NCBI GenBank assembly: GCA_022266195.1
Contig: WHVY01000008.1
Span: 682,001 to 746,000 of the forward strand
Origin: Tetranychus cinnabarinus
Lineage: Eukaryota; Arthropoda; Arachnida; Trombidiformes; Tetranychidae
Reading direction: 5' to 3'
DNA: 64,000 bases
The stretch's first letter is position 1. The number at the start of each line of letters is the position of its first letter. Below the pieces are notes generated by a model, which was given only the letters and a program-made list of their open reading frames with translations, had not been told where the DNA came from and ran no database searches. The position numbers and the translations under genes are program-made. Below are positions 11,863 to 23,981 of this stretch, one piece after another.

Positions 11863-14000
11863 AAGTGAAAAGCAATAGAAGAAACAGTTTCTAAGAACAG
11901 TTTCTTCTGTTTCACTTCAAATTGTAAAATGTAAACTTTTTGACTGAACCGATTCCTGTTTTGACCCAACATCTTAGTAATACATTTACTTCAAGTTTAT
12001 GAAAAAAACGCAGTTTAAAATCATCATTATAACCATTTTATTTCGCAGCTCTTCAGTACGCCATCGAAACTCATCAGATGGTTCATTATAATATATTTAG
12101 GCAAAGATTGATGAAAGTTGACTAAAAATTGATCATCTGATGAAAATTGGGATGAAAATTGAAACGTTGGTCCAATTATTGGATAAAAAGTTCAGCTCAT
12201 CAGAGAATAATATTTGATTCTGTTAATTTTCTCATCCTTCCTGATCAGTCTTTTTATATTCCCTGTTCCGGATGAATATTACATGGAAATAGTTTACATG
12301 ATCAATGAAGCAAAAGCAAATGACCCCAAAAATGATTCCATAAATTGATAATAATCATAATTTTTCACATTTACCATTGTAATTCAAATTTCAAGAGTTT
12401 AACCACTCTTTAAGCTGAGTTTAATGTAATTTATGTCGATTATTTTGATCATAAAATATAAAGATTATCTTTTGTTGGAAAAGGAACAAAAATCGATCAC
12501 TAAATGTTATAGTCGATGGTCTTGCAGTCTTTTTCCGCATAATATATTGTCTCAGGTCGATTTACTTTCTACTTTCTTTACCATTAACATCATCATCATA
12601 ATCATCGAACTTCCTCTTTTCTTGTTCCCTTTTCTTCCTTTCAACGAGACGCTCTTTCACTTTTTATAGTCCAAAATAATGATTGACCTTCATCATTTTT
12701 TGTGTCCATCAACATCATCATCATCATCATCATTCGTGGTGAATTGTAGCCCTCAAACTAGGACCATTATCATTAACATTAAATTGTTTATACCAAGTGA
12801 AAACCTTGTTGAACATTTTAATGACATGACACAAAATTTGGTCATAAATTTTGTTACCAAACTTTTCCAAACTTGAACCATTTTTCAATTTAAAACTTTC
12901 AATCTAAACATTCATTTATTAATCAATCCAAATCAGTTTTCACTTTTTCAGCAGCAAACCAACACAGTTCAGTTTATTCAGCAAATAAACAAATAAATTA
13001 ATCAACTTGACAGCTTAATTTGAATCCGTCTCAATTTTGTGGCTTATTTAATTGTATCTTTATTTATTCATTTTTGGATAATCTATTTTTGTATTTACTC
13101 CAGCAGCAAAAGCTGTAAAACTCATAACCTGTTAGTCTATAGCTTGATCAATTAACAAGTCGTAATACCATTATCAGCTGCATGATCAACAATTAATCGA
13201 TTGATGACTTTAATCATCATTATCCAGATTATTGTATTATTTATAAATTATAATTTATTAATCAGAAAACTTTGAGGTATAAAAGAGACGACATAATGAT
13301 CAATGTTCATTTTAATGATTGATTCTGCTTCTACCCATATCATCGTCATTATCAACAAAATAACTTATCTAATGATGATAAGCGATGATAGCTTTTTGTT
13401 ATTAAATTACTTTGTATATTTTATTCACATGCATCTAACATTGTTTGTAATATTATATGAGTAAGGATTTTTAATGATTTGTGTCATATGATTATCTTGA
13501 TTGATTATGAAAATCACATGCACTTTACGCAAAAATCATGTTCAATGATCTTTCTTGGATCTAGATTATGATTTATAAAACAAACCAGAGTTTGCTTGGA
13601 GTTAAATAAATGAAGTAAACCGTTGCATGAGGCCTGATATGCATTAACTCAGTAACTCATAACACTTGATTAAAAGCATGATAAAACAACAAGCCTTTCT
13701 GTAACAGTTTGTTTTCATCCATCGCCGAGATGAAGAGATGAGGAAGAGTCTAATAGAGACAAAATGAGAAAGAAAGTCAAAGCTATGTGAAAAGTTATTA
13801 TTATTGATGATGATGGCAAAAAAAAAGAGGAGGATAACAATAGAAGATGTAAAAGACAGAAGGATAATGATACAAAAAAGGAGCAAAATGAATTGAATCA
13901 TGTTGGTGATGAGGATCATTGTCAAGGTTACACATCATCATAGGATCATTGTGATCATCCTCATCTAGTAGACACTTTACTGTTCCTCCAAATTTAGGTT
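11863..14000. repeat. Right arm of the large inverted repeat
   Basis: Reverse complement of 9440-11572 with few differences by eye. The outer end is less certain: around 13930-14000 the match to the left arm includes a 10-20 bp replacement (ATCATCATAGGATC-like block) and then fades. No gene is supported in the arm. Confidence 0.93.
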
Positions 14001-15270
14001 TACATCTGATTAACAAGACTTTCAATCCCATCAACATCACTGGTTTCAATAGTAACCTGCTTTTGTCAGTAAAGTTGAATCAATCGATAAATTCAAAGAG
14101 TGTGTTTAAAGACAAAGGATCAAAGTGAGTTCACAGTGAGTTAAAGACGGAAAAAATCGTTAAAATTAGAAGCGCAAAAAATCCCATTTTAAAGGAGGGT
14201 TAACCAGAGAAAGAAATGAGATGAAAATGAAGATGAAGATGAAAGACGAGAGAAAGAAGAAGAGAGTAAAAGCTTTTTTTGACTTTTCTTAAATCACAAG
14301 ATTCTATTTCTTCTTGTTTCTTCTTCTTCTTCTCCTTTTTGCTTCTCTTCATCCCTTTTTTTGCTCACCATTACATTAAAATATGTTTCCACTCTTTACT
14401 TGTTTCCTTGCATTCAACCATCTTTTCACCATCTAAAAGCTATAAAAATAAAACTTTTTTGCTATATCTGTTAAATAATCATGATCAACTGATTTAACGA
14501 TTATTCTGGTACTGTAAATTAGTCAATGAACATTCATAAAACAATTAAATCTCTGTTATATCCTTGATCTATCCAATTATCTCTCCATATCTTGTTATGC
14601 CTCTCTATTTACCATTCTCTGTCTTTCTACTTTCTTTCCTTTCTCTACTCTTTCTGTGCATGTTTTTATAAAAATATCACATTGACTGTCGATATTGCCT
14701 CTCGTTTCACATTATCAACGTTTATTTATCTTTTGATTCCTTCATTTTTGTTTAATTATATTGTTCGTGCTGATTGTTTCACCTAAATTATGTGTTGCTC
14801 TGTTTTATATTTAATTAATTGTCTACATTTAGTGTTAAAATTTACCTGAATCTGTGTCAAATAATAGCAATAGTTTATTCATTGCTCAACTAATTTTACA
14901 ACACAACGTTTTATGCCCAGTCTTATTTTCATGTGAGTTTTCAATATCTTCTTCTTGTAAAGATAAAGCTTTCCAATGTTTAGCCACATATTAAATGAAA
15001 TTGTGTTTGTTTGTTAGTTTCCATTATCTTGACGCTTTCAATATGGATTGATCTGTGTTTGGTGATATGTCTCAATGAACTATACATATTTAGTCAATGT
15101 TTCTATTATCATCGTGTGAAATCATTTTACTCGTTATTTATTACAAAATAGGATAAACCTTAAACCTTGGATTCTCATTTATGATCATCATTTTTCTGTT
15201 TAAACTCAATCTCTATTTTATATTACTGAATCAATCAACCATTTAATTTTATACTTGGTTTTCTTCTTTC
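14001..15270. other. Upstream region of dome copy 2
   Basis: From 14001 to about 14635 the sequence is unique to this copy (A/G-rich then T/C-rich runs, no coding exon supported). From about 14636 it matches the 5' flank of dome-1 from about 4995, with a short indel where dome-1 has extra bases after ATATCACATTGACT. The two receptors therefore have different distal upstream DNA but a common proximal 5' region. Confidence 0.6.
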
Positions 15271-15336
15271 AGATTATGTGATTGATCGAGAAATTATTAC
15301 CATTGGCCTCTTAAATTGTCTGCAATCTTTATCCAC

Positions 15337-18300
15337 ATGACGATGGTGGACCATGGCATTTTAATGTTTGGAAGGCCTTGTAGCAATAACCTGATTTGTT
15401 TCACTGCTATTCTGTTGATAGTTCTAATAAATTATGGGATTAATCCTGCGTTGGGCTGTGATGGTTTGTTCTCCAATATTGGAACTACTTCAAGTGATAT
15501 GACCATTCAAGAAGGTGATCCATTTGAAATAAATTGTACATTATCCTCTTCTCGTATCACCCTCTCTGGTAAACAAGTTGAAGCCAACTCTAAAATGTTA
15601 TTGATGAAAAAAAATGGAACTCGAATACCCAATGTAAAAATTCGTATCATTGATGACCTAACAGCCCAGTTTAAAGTTAGACGGACATCCATGAAAGATA
15701 ACGGCTTTTATTCGTGTTACTTTGATCCCGGAGTGAGTGACCTGAAAGCAGCCTTGGTTTGTGGGACTGAAGTTAGAATTGCTCGTAAGTTTACTCCATC
15801 ATTAAATATGTAATAAATATGTAATAAATTGTCCTAATGTATGTCATTTTTTTATCTTTTCACTCTCTTTAGATGCGCCAAGTGAAAATGATGATTTCCA
15901 GTTTAGTTGCACCGGCTATGATTTGAAAAATTTCACCTGTGAATGGGAACCGTTGAATTATAATGTTAAAACTGATTACCATTTACACCTATTAGTCGGA
16001 GGTAACTTCAGTTTTTCGTCTTGCACTGATAACGACAAGCCTTCTTGTACATTTTCCATCAAAGATGAATCGCCTTACCTCATTTCGGACAAGAAATTAC
16101 GGTTCCGTTTAGATGTTATTAATAAAATTGGCTCACTTTCCAAGACCTATGAAATTGATCATTACTCAAATGTTATTCTTGGCCCTGTCTCTCAAATTAA
16201 AACCATTGATATTGGAACTCAGAATGTAATGCTCAGCTGGGAGCCACCTACAAGTATATTGGACGATTTTTATCTTGAAAACATTACTGAATACTCCATA
16301 AATGTTTATCAAGATAATTATCCAACGGATTTTACTGCATCAAAAAAGGATTATACTGTGAATATGAACATTACTTCAAAGAAACCATTAGGACAATTCA
16401 TAGTGAAAAATCAACTAAATTTTAATGTAACATCTTTAATTCCGTTTACATCTTATCGTTTCTCAATTCGTTGCCGAATGGTAACTGATAATGGACAAAG
16501 TCAATGGGGTAAAGAGTCGGATAAAATTGTAACCACAAAACCTGATGGTTGGTATTCAATTTTTGCATTATTTAACTACACTTTGATAGTGATTTTACAG
16601 TGATAGATCAAGATAGCAAAAACACGAAATAACAAAGGTAGATGAGTTAACATTTACTATCATCATATGACAATTATCTTCTCGTTATGTTTAATGAAGA
16701 AGTTCAATTTAGATGGTGTTATGATCTTGATTGGTGAATGAAATTTAATTTTGTCATTAATTTTTGCTATTTTGTATTTACTATTACACATTCAAAATGA
16801 TTTTTATTCATAACGATCTCTATTTTTTCCCGACAGTTCCATACAAAAATCCTAAATTTAAAGCTGGGGCGTTTGAAGTGACCAATCTAAGAGAGGATAA
16901 AAGAAATATCATGGTTTACTTTGAACCAATGGATCCACTGGACAGCAATGGTCCCAATTTGACTTACGTTCTATCAGTCGGACCTTTCGCTGTACATGTT
17001 GCCCCATATAACAACAGATCACCTGCAAACATAATTCTTACGTTAAAAAGCCCACCAAGCCTCGACTCGTCAAGTTTTTTCATCCCTCATCAAAAATCAG
17101 AGTTATCGACACCATCAAAATATTATCCATCAGAAGTTCATTCAATTACTTCAATGCCAAAAAAAGATGAGTCAATAAAAAGAGATGAAGTGCCATCAGT
17201 CAGACTTACGCTCCCAAATGCGATTCAATCGAGTGAATATCCTCAGGAAGTTATCTCAGATGTCAAAACGTTCCGCCATGAAATCGAAAATTTAGATAAT
17301 TCCATGGGATACAGATTGGAATTATCTTCTCATAATAATCTTGGTTATTCAAAAGAAATTAGTATTTGCTATATTCCTGCTCAAGGCTCACTTCAATCTG
17401 ATATAGACCAAGTCTATGCGATTGATTGGGGAAATGGAAACTATTCCGTTTACTGGTCTACTTCCTTTAACGATATCGTCTCTCACCAATACGTTTATTG
17501 GTGTGAAACCGCTGATGGTCTTAATTGTAATACTGCACCTTCAAGTAAACAGGTATCAAAAGACGAATTAAAAACTGATCTAATGTTACCTGTCTCTAAA
17601 TACAAATTTGGTGTATCTGCGATTGTAAGCTCGGGTCTTTTCTCAAATGGACTTAGATGGGCTCATTGTATAGAGACTGCTATGGACTTGTCTTCTAAAA
17701 ATCGTATAAAACGATTTGATTTAATCTCGATCAGTTCCAGTTCAATTAAAGTAACCTGGGCACTTGATTGCCCTGCTTTAAGTTACTTTATTCAAAAATA
17801 TCAAATACAATTTTGCCGTGCGGATCGTCCCTGTTCGGAAACTTTAACCATTATTGATGTTGAGAAAAAGGCAGTTGCAGTTGAAATTGATGATTTAACG
17901 CCCGGTACTACTTACAATTTTACTCTTCATGCACTCACTGATACTGGTCAGGAAATTGAAAGTCCAATGCGAACTTTTGAGACCAAGATTGATTCGACTT
18001 CATTAATTTTCACCATTCTGATCATAATTGCTGGAGTCATTTCCATTTTATTAGTTGTATATAGTTTATTTGTTTGCAGCATGAGAAAACGTAAAGATCA
18101 AAAAGAATTAAAGAAAGCTGTCGATAGCAATTGGATACCAAAGATGCCTTCACGATTAAAGGGAGATGCCAATATTTTGCTTAATCCTTTGTGCCGAGAA
18201 ACTCGTAATGAGTACGAAAATAAAGAGTATATGAATGCAGATTCAACAAATACAACCAAATTCATTGGGAACGGGTTAAATTCAAAGTTAAAGATGGACG

Positions 18301-18902
18301 AGGCAATAGCAAACAATGGAAAAAATGTTATCATTTTGTCAACCATCAGTGACAATCAGTTGCACGATGTAATAAATAGAAGATCATCTTCATCTTTACC
18401 ATCAACCTCATCATCATCATCACCATCAACATCTACGTCAACAGGATCAGTAGACCCTGATGAAAGATTTGATTCATCTAATTACAAAAAAATAGATGGT
18501 ACAAATGTAAAAAATATTACAGCCAAAAAAGAGAGGAAATCTTCTGATGGTTGTGGCTGTGACTCCGAAGATTCTGGTTACAGTGCTAGACTCTCAGATA
18601 AACATCCTTATTATAGAGCTGCCTCATTCAATATAAGTGGAATCATAAGATCTATTAACGAAGATTCACCTTACATTGTACCTGATATACCTTCAGGTAT
18701 ACCCCTTGAAAAGATCTCAAATAATGGTTCACCAGTAGCCCGTAGTCTTTCCGATTCCGATTTAAGTTATAATGGTTATACTGTAATAACAATTGATTCA
18801 CCATCGAAACAATCAAATGGCTATTTATCAGATCTCCATCGTGACCACGGAAACGACCAGAAAGACATTCAAATTGTTTCAAATGGCTATGTTTATGGCT
18901 AA
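15337..18902 (+). CDS. dome: Domeless-like type I cytokine receptor, copy 2
   Basis: Second copy of the receptor at 5710-9288, with the same architecture and the same length (1062 residues). Exons are 15337-15784, 15873-16547 and 16837-18902. All landmarks are kept: signal region, Ig-like cysteines, QSQWG motif, transmembrane helix and tyrosine-bearing tail. Seen differences include N/S near the start of the Ig module, D/E and E/D changes in exon 2, T/N before QSQWG, Y/N at the start of exon 3, a shuffled poly-Ser stretch and I/T in the tail. About 1.5 kb of exon 3 appears identical to copy 1. The exon 2 donor is GTTGGT instead of GTTAGT, likely weaker; without splicing the frame would stop 17 codons on. 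Both copies look functional. Confidence 0.8.
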
Positions 18903-20278
18903 AGATATGAATATTTACTAGTCTTTTATGGTCATGTATTTCATCTATTTTAATGTACTAAATCATTAACCATCATTTATTTTTTTGCCAATCAATCATC
19001 TTCATGAATCTTGCATCAGTACCCAACTGGTTCAACCAAACAAAATTTCAGATCTTATCCTCAGAAAATTTGAGATCGATGTCCTTTTCAACTTTTCATT
19101 CATCATTTATTCATAGATTATACATTCACTTGTTATATATATTTTCACTTGAAGAAAAATGGACAAAAAATCTCCTTTGCTGAATCGTTCTCTTTTGTAC
19201 CAATCTTGTCATCAAGAAAAGTTTCAAGATTCCTCAAGGTTTCCTATTTAAATAATTTTTCTGTATATAATGAATAAAAAGATTGCTTTGTTAATTTGTC
19301 GTCCATCACTTATTTGCCTTTCTTAAGGATCATTATCGACCTCTTATTAATTACATCATGGCTAGAAACAGAAATCAATAAATTATCCGAAGATGACTTA
19401 CATGATTAACAAATTAACCAATAGAAGAAGATACAAAATCCTTGGAATTTTCCTAATTGAGCAAATAAAACACCGAATCAATGAACAACCCTAATCATAA
19501 CCAATTGGCTGGTAATTTATTGAGACAAGAAACCTTGTTCCTAAAAATGGTTATTTGTGCATAAAAATCATGCAATATCAATAGTCAAGGTTTACTGATT
19601 AAATAAGTTAAATTATACTTATTGGTTAAATATTAGGCTACTATTGTTAAAAATAGCGGCTAATAACAGAGGCCGTACCTCCAATTAATCATGGTAAACA
19701 AACGAAAGGCTTGATCATTGTTAAACCAGTTTGTTTGTATAATTTGTACATTGAAACAAATCAGACGATCTTATTCAATAATTTCATTCTATTAATAATA
19801 GATGATTTCATCTAGTGATGTATCATTAACCTGAGCGTCAACATGAAATAATGGCAATTGATTGAACATTTTCAGAAATTTCTAAGAAATAAATCAGCTT
19901 GGATCTTTTTTTAACCCTAAAGACCTTCAGTAATTAAACCATAGATTAAACCATAGGTTAAGAAAGCATGATGATGAGCTCTGATGAGCATTTCAGAACC
20001 ATCTCAAGTCAAATTAAGTAAATGTTAAAAGTAAATATTAAGAACTTTGATTACTAATTGTTACTGTTTAGGAAACAATATTAGAGGCTATTGTCTTGGT
20101 GTGATTAGATTACCAGTAAAAATGAGCGTTGATGTACCTCTTGTTGATCAGTTATTTTCAATTGTGATCATTTAATCTCAAGGTTTCTCCACAATTCTTT
20201 CACTTTCCAGTTGCAAACTGTTGAACAGGACCAACGACAAAAAAAACAAGAAATTTATAGCAAAAAACTGAACCAACG
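18903..20278. other. dome-2 3' flank and intergenic DNA
   Basis: The first 160 bases match the dome-1 3' flank. Beyond 19063 the sequence is unique AT-rich DNA with several poly(A)-signal-like AATAAA motifs (e.g. near 19271) and no coding exon that I can support. Confidence 0.5.
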
Positions 20279-20541
20279 CAAAGATTAAAGCATAAGATAC
20301 AGCAATTGAGAGGTACTGATGTTAGTAAGGGACAATGCCCACCTCAAGCGCTAGTTGTCGCATTATTACTGTGATTTACCTTTAATTTTAATCTTTCATT
20401 TTTTTGTAAAAAAAATTAAAAATAGTTTTTCCATTCAATTTGATCAAAATTTTTCTGTGGTGCCCTCCAGTGGGCATTGTCCCTTCAGGTTCTCTGTACC
20501 TCTTTACTGCAGTATCTTATACATTAATCTTTGAACCAACG
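20271..20541. repeat. Non-autonomous TIR element with 8-bp target duplication
   Basis: Element body 20279-20533 (255 bp). Its inverted ends start CAAAGATTA and run about 75 bp each with imperfect pairing, including AAGATAC, GAGGTAC and GGGACAATGCCCAC blocks. It is flanked on both sides by AACCAACG (20271-20278 and 20534-20541). An 8-bp target duplication and CAAAG ends fit a hAT- or MULE-derived MITE. No coding inside. Confidence 0.75.
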
Positions 20542-21611
20542 TAACCTTCACAGCTGAACAAGATTATTGACACAGTCCAACTGAAAAAGGAAATTTGGTT
20601 AATAGTCAACAAAACAACAACATTAATACAATAATAATGTCCACAATAAAAGACATAATGACAGCTACAAAAATGAAATTTGTTTGGTTAAATAAAGTTC
20701 CATTGATTAACTGACAAACAGTAATCAACGAACCCACAACAACAGCAACAAAAACAACAATTATTCAGCTATTTGTAGGTAGAGAGGTAAACACAGCAAC
20801 CTTTTCAACATCAAACATTTTTATTGTGATATAATGAAGAATCAATTTTGGTTGGAAATTATAATCTGTAAAATAAAAGGCAAATACCAATTAAACCAGA
20901 ACCAATTCAACCAAAAGTATTTGCACTTGAAATAAGATGTTACCAAGTAGACTTAATTGAAAAAATATTTTTGAAAAGCGAAAACTAAACCGGCTTTGAA
21001 ATTGCACTGAACCGGCGACCGACGGCGACTGATTTTGAGAGCAATAAAACCAAATTCACTATACATTTGACCAAAGCCAAACTGGTCTGGACAAAAATCC
21101 AAAATGATCGAAGTTTGAAATAGGCTATTCGTTGATAGAATGCAAATATTATCAAAAGCAAATGTAGATAATTTTATAGGAAATAAACCAAACCAGAACT
21201 CGATTAGACTCTGAATGGAAAAATCCAAAAAAATGATTTAGTTGAAATACCAGATTCACCAGATGTATTATGCACAGTGTCCATTAAATGAGAAACAGAA
21301 AAACCCGGTTTCTGGTTTGGTTTTTTGTTCAATTTGACTCTTATCCATCTGACTGGTTGATGTAGGGCCAACAGGGTCAAAGACAGAAAGAGTAATGTTG
21401 TCCACGGCCAAAGTCTATTTTCAACCCAATTTTCCAGTTTACTCATGGATTAGTTAAGATTGCTTAGATGATCCTTTAAAACACAAATTTTGAAACAGTA
21501 AATTAACCAAAAAAACGGGTTCACCTCCATTTCGCCACTAAAGCTTCTAAGCTTGATCTTTTTAATCTCTTAAAACTCACTTAACTGACGAAAAGGGGCA
21601 AAATTTTGTTT
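20542..21611. other. Intergenic DNA left of the MULE
   Basis: AT-rich with no recognised gene. Two overlapping minus-strand frames (20953-21228, 21204-21446) have no family resemblance and are not called. At 21520-21560 a CATTTCGCCACTAAAG block is the inverse of one near 24115-24135, a diverged outer inverted pair around the MULE. Confidence 0.45.
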
Positions 21612-23566
21612 GAAATTTAGGTGTCCTGTAAACTCGCCACAGTTAAGCTTTTAAACAAACAGAGAGTCAAACCCTTTTACAACTCAAAAGAAAGATCAGT
21701 TCTTGCCACTAATTTTTGGCAAGTAAATTATCAATTTATTCAAGTCATTCGTGTACAGCAATCAAGATAATCAATAAGGTCAATTTCATCATTTTGATAG
21801 CTTGTTGTATCAATTCGATAATTGTTATTTAATTGTACATATTTTAGCTTTTTTTGATGAATTTTTTGGTTATTTTTTGCCTGTAATAGGTCAATCCTGT
21901 ATGACATTTCCATCTCTTTTAGTTGGTCAATTAAGGCACACAAATCAGGGTTAGCTCGTCGAAAAAAAATGTTCAATTTATGATGAAAACCCTCTAAATG
22001 ATTGATAGTACGAGTCTTGAAGTTAGCAAAATGGTTCCAAATCTTTCTATCAAATCGAGCATCACTGTTTATCCATGTTTCTTCCATGTAATCTATGAAT
22101 TTAATTATCTTTTCATCATCATCATCATTATTATCATTACTATTATTAAAATTATCATTGATTAGATACCAACATGCATCTATGTCATCTATTTGCATTA
22201 AAGGTAAAGCTACGCATCTTTTAAAAAAGATGCGGAAATCATCATCATCTTCATATTTTTTCTTTAATCCCAATGTATTTATTTTTCTCAAAAGACATTG
22301 CGAATAATGAAAATAACAACCGTGAATTTCAATATTAGGGTAAAATACTTTAAATGATTGAATTATTGCTGATTCGAAGTCACAGTAAAGGTGTTCAGGT
22401 TCAAAATTTATCCCATTCGAGTTAGCAATATGATCAATTATTCGCAGCATTTTCATGTATGTTATTAATTCCTTGTTAGGTAATAAGATGTAAAGAGAGG
22501 GAAACATATCTCCATTAACTAAATAGTGAAAAGTAAATAATTGATAAAATTGCCTAGGAGCTGAATAAAAAGTACCATCAACATATACACTATCAGCATT
22601 ACTCATATCTCTCAAACTATCAATTGTTCCAAACACTAAGATCTTTTTTTGAATACTTATATCATTTAATAAAAAAGGTTTATCATCAATAGTTTTTTTA
22701 TAAAGCGAAGGTAAATCAATTGCATTTGAATCAGCAGGATCTTTAGGTTTGGTTGCTTGTAATTTTTTATATAAACAGGGTGAAGATGAATAAAAATTAG
22801 GCAAATTTTCAATTGATTTACCTTCATTGATATATTTTACAGCCATTTCATTTCTCTTCTAATAATTATGATGATGATAAAAAGCAAAAATAATGATGAA
22901 AAAGATGATAATAATGATGAGGATAAAGAGAGATAGAAAGAGAAGTAGAAAAAGTATTAATTGAAAAGCTAAACACAAGTGATGATAATAATAACTTACT
23001 TTATCAAATGTGTCTCTAACACTTTGTGTTGGTGAAGAAACAACAGCCTCAATCAATTCATTTCTATTTCTGATTGATTCAATTTTTGAGATATGGTTGG
23101 GGTGATTATGTTGTCCTGGCAATTTAAACATATATTCACCTTCAGTATTAATTGTAACACCACAATTTTGTTGACTACATCGCCAGTACTTTTTATCTTG
23201 ACTCTGTTTTTTCAGATTATACAAAAAATCATCAAAAATCAAATTTTGACGACCTCTGATTGTCTTGATGAATTCCATTGTAACAAAACTAAGAAACTGA
23301 ACTGAAGGAATACTGAACTAAAATGAAGCCTTTCCTCTAGATCTGAATGAAGTCTTTAGATATTTAAATTAAATTCATGTGAAAACCATATGAAATCAAT
23401 TGTTTTTAATTCTAATCATATGTTTTTAGGATTAGATTTTTCTTGAAAATTGGACTCCAAAAATTGGGTTAAAGTATGGACAATTGACACTTTCTTCTCA
23501 ACTCTAATCCTTTAAAAGAGTTGTTAAAAGCTTAACTGTGGCGAGTTTACAGGGAACCGAAATTTA
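21612..23566 (-). mobile_element. MULE-type DNA transposon, apparently complete
   Basis: Element body 21620-23558 (1,939 bp). Inverted ends share a 30-bp identical core (CCTGTAAACTCGCCACAGTT...) preceded by GGTGT on the left and GGTTC on the right. The 8-bp target duplication GAAATTTA lies at 21612-21619 and 23559-23566. It carries a single two-exon transposase gene on the minus strand. An intact coding region, matching ends and a perfect duplication point to a recent insertion that may still be mobile. Confidence 0.88.
21740..23278 (-). CDS. FLYWCH zinc finger / MULE transposase
   Basis: Transposase of the surrounding element. Exon 1 is 23278-23000 and exon 2 is 22858-21740, joined at a phase-0 GTAAGT/TTAG intron to give 465 residues. 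Exon 1 encodes a FLYWCH-type zinc finger (YWRC...C...HNH; C34, C39, H57, H59) for DNA binding. Exon 2 encodes the MULE DDE nuclease: D187 in YVDGTFY, D253 in YCDFESA, a CxxH at 274-277 and E382 in the INHLEGFHHK motif. An Asp/Asn-rich insert lies near 328-342. No frameshift or stop interrupts it. Function is inferred from family; activity is not shown. Confidence 0.88.
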
Positions 23567-23741
23567 TTCACATTAAATTAGTACAAAGATGATCAAGTAA
23601 ATCTAATGAATTTCCAATAGCTTGCCGTATATACTCCTTACACCGTATTATGAGTTCAATTCAATTTTTTGTTAAAATTATATAAAATTCACAGTGAATT
23701 GATTTTTTTGTATCTTCTAGTGCTATTAATGATTTCCATCC

Positions 23742-23981
23742 TAAAGGGTGTAACACTTAACAGCCTGCAAATTTAGAAGATAAGAATTAAAATTGAGCTT
23801 ACCTTTATCATAAAATTTGTTGATATCGATGACCAATGACCAATTGGTCGTGGTTTCCTGTCTCTGGGGCTTCATTATCTGTGTGCATCTTCATCAATAT
23901 CAACAAATTTTATGATAAAGGTAAGCTCAATTTTAATTCTTATCTTCTAAATTTGCAGGCTGTTAAGTGTTACACCCTTTA
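23742..23981. repeat. Near-perfect hairpin MITE
   Basis: Two 84-bp arms (23743-23826 and 23897-23980) are exact inverse copies by eye, separated by a 70-bp loop. The ends read TA-AAGGGTG and CACCCTT-TA, consistent with a TA target duplication. No coding capacity. The element sits 180 bp from the right end of the MULE but has unrelated ends. Confidence 0.8.

Noticed and set aside
10766..12669. Identical 78-codon frames in both palindrome arms, looking like a duplicated gene
   Set aside because: Identity follows from the DNA being inverted-duplicated; composition is I/F/L-rich, with no domain, no splice context and no conservation signal beyond the repeat.
21204..21446. Hydrophobic 80-codon minus-strand frame beside the MULE
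   Set aside because: No family resemblance, overlaps another frame, no splice or promoter support; it lies outside the transposon ends.
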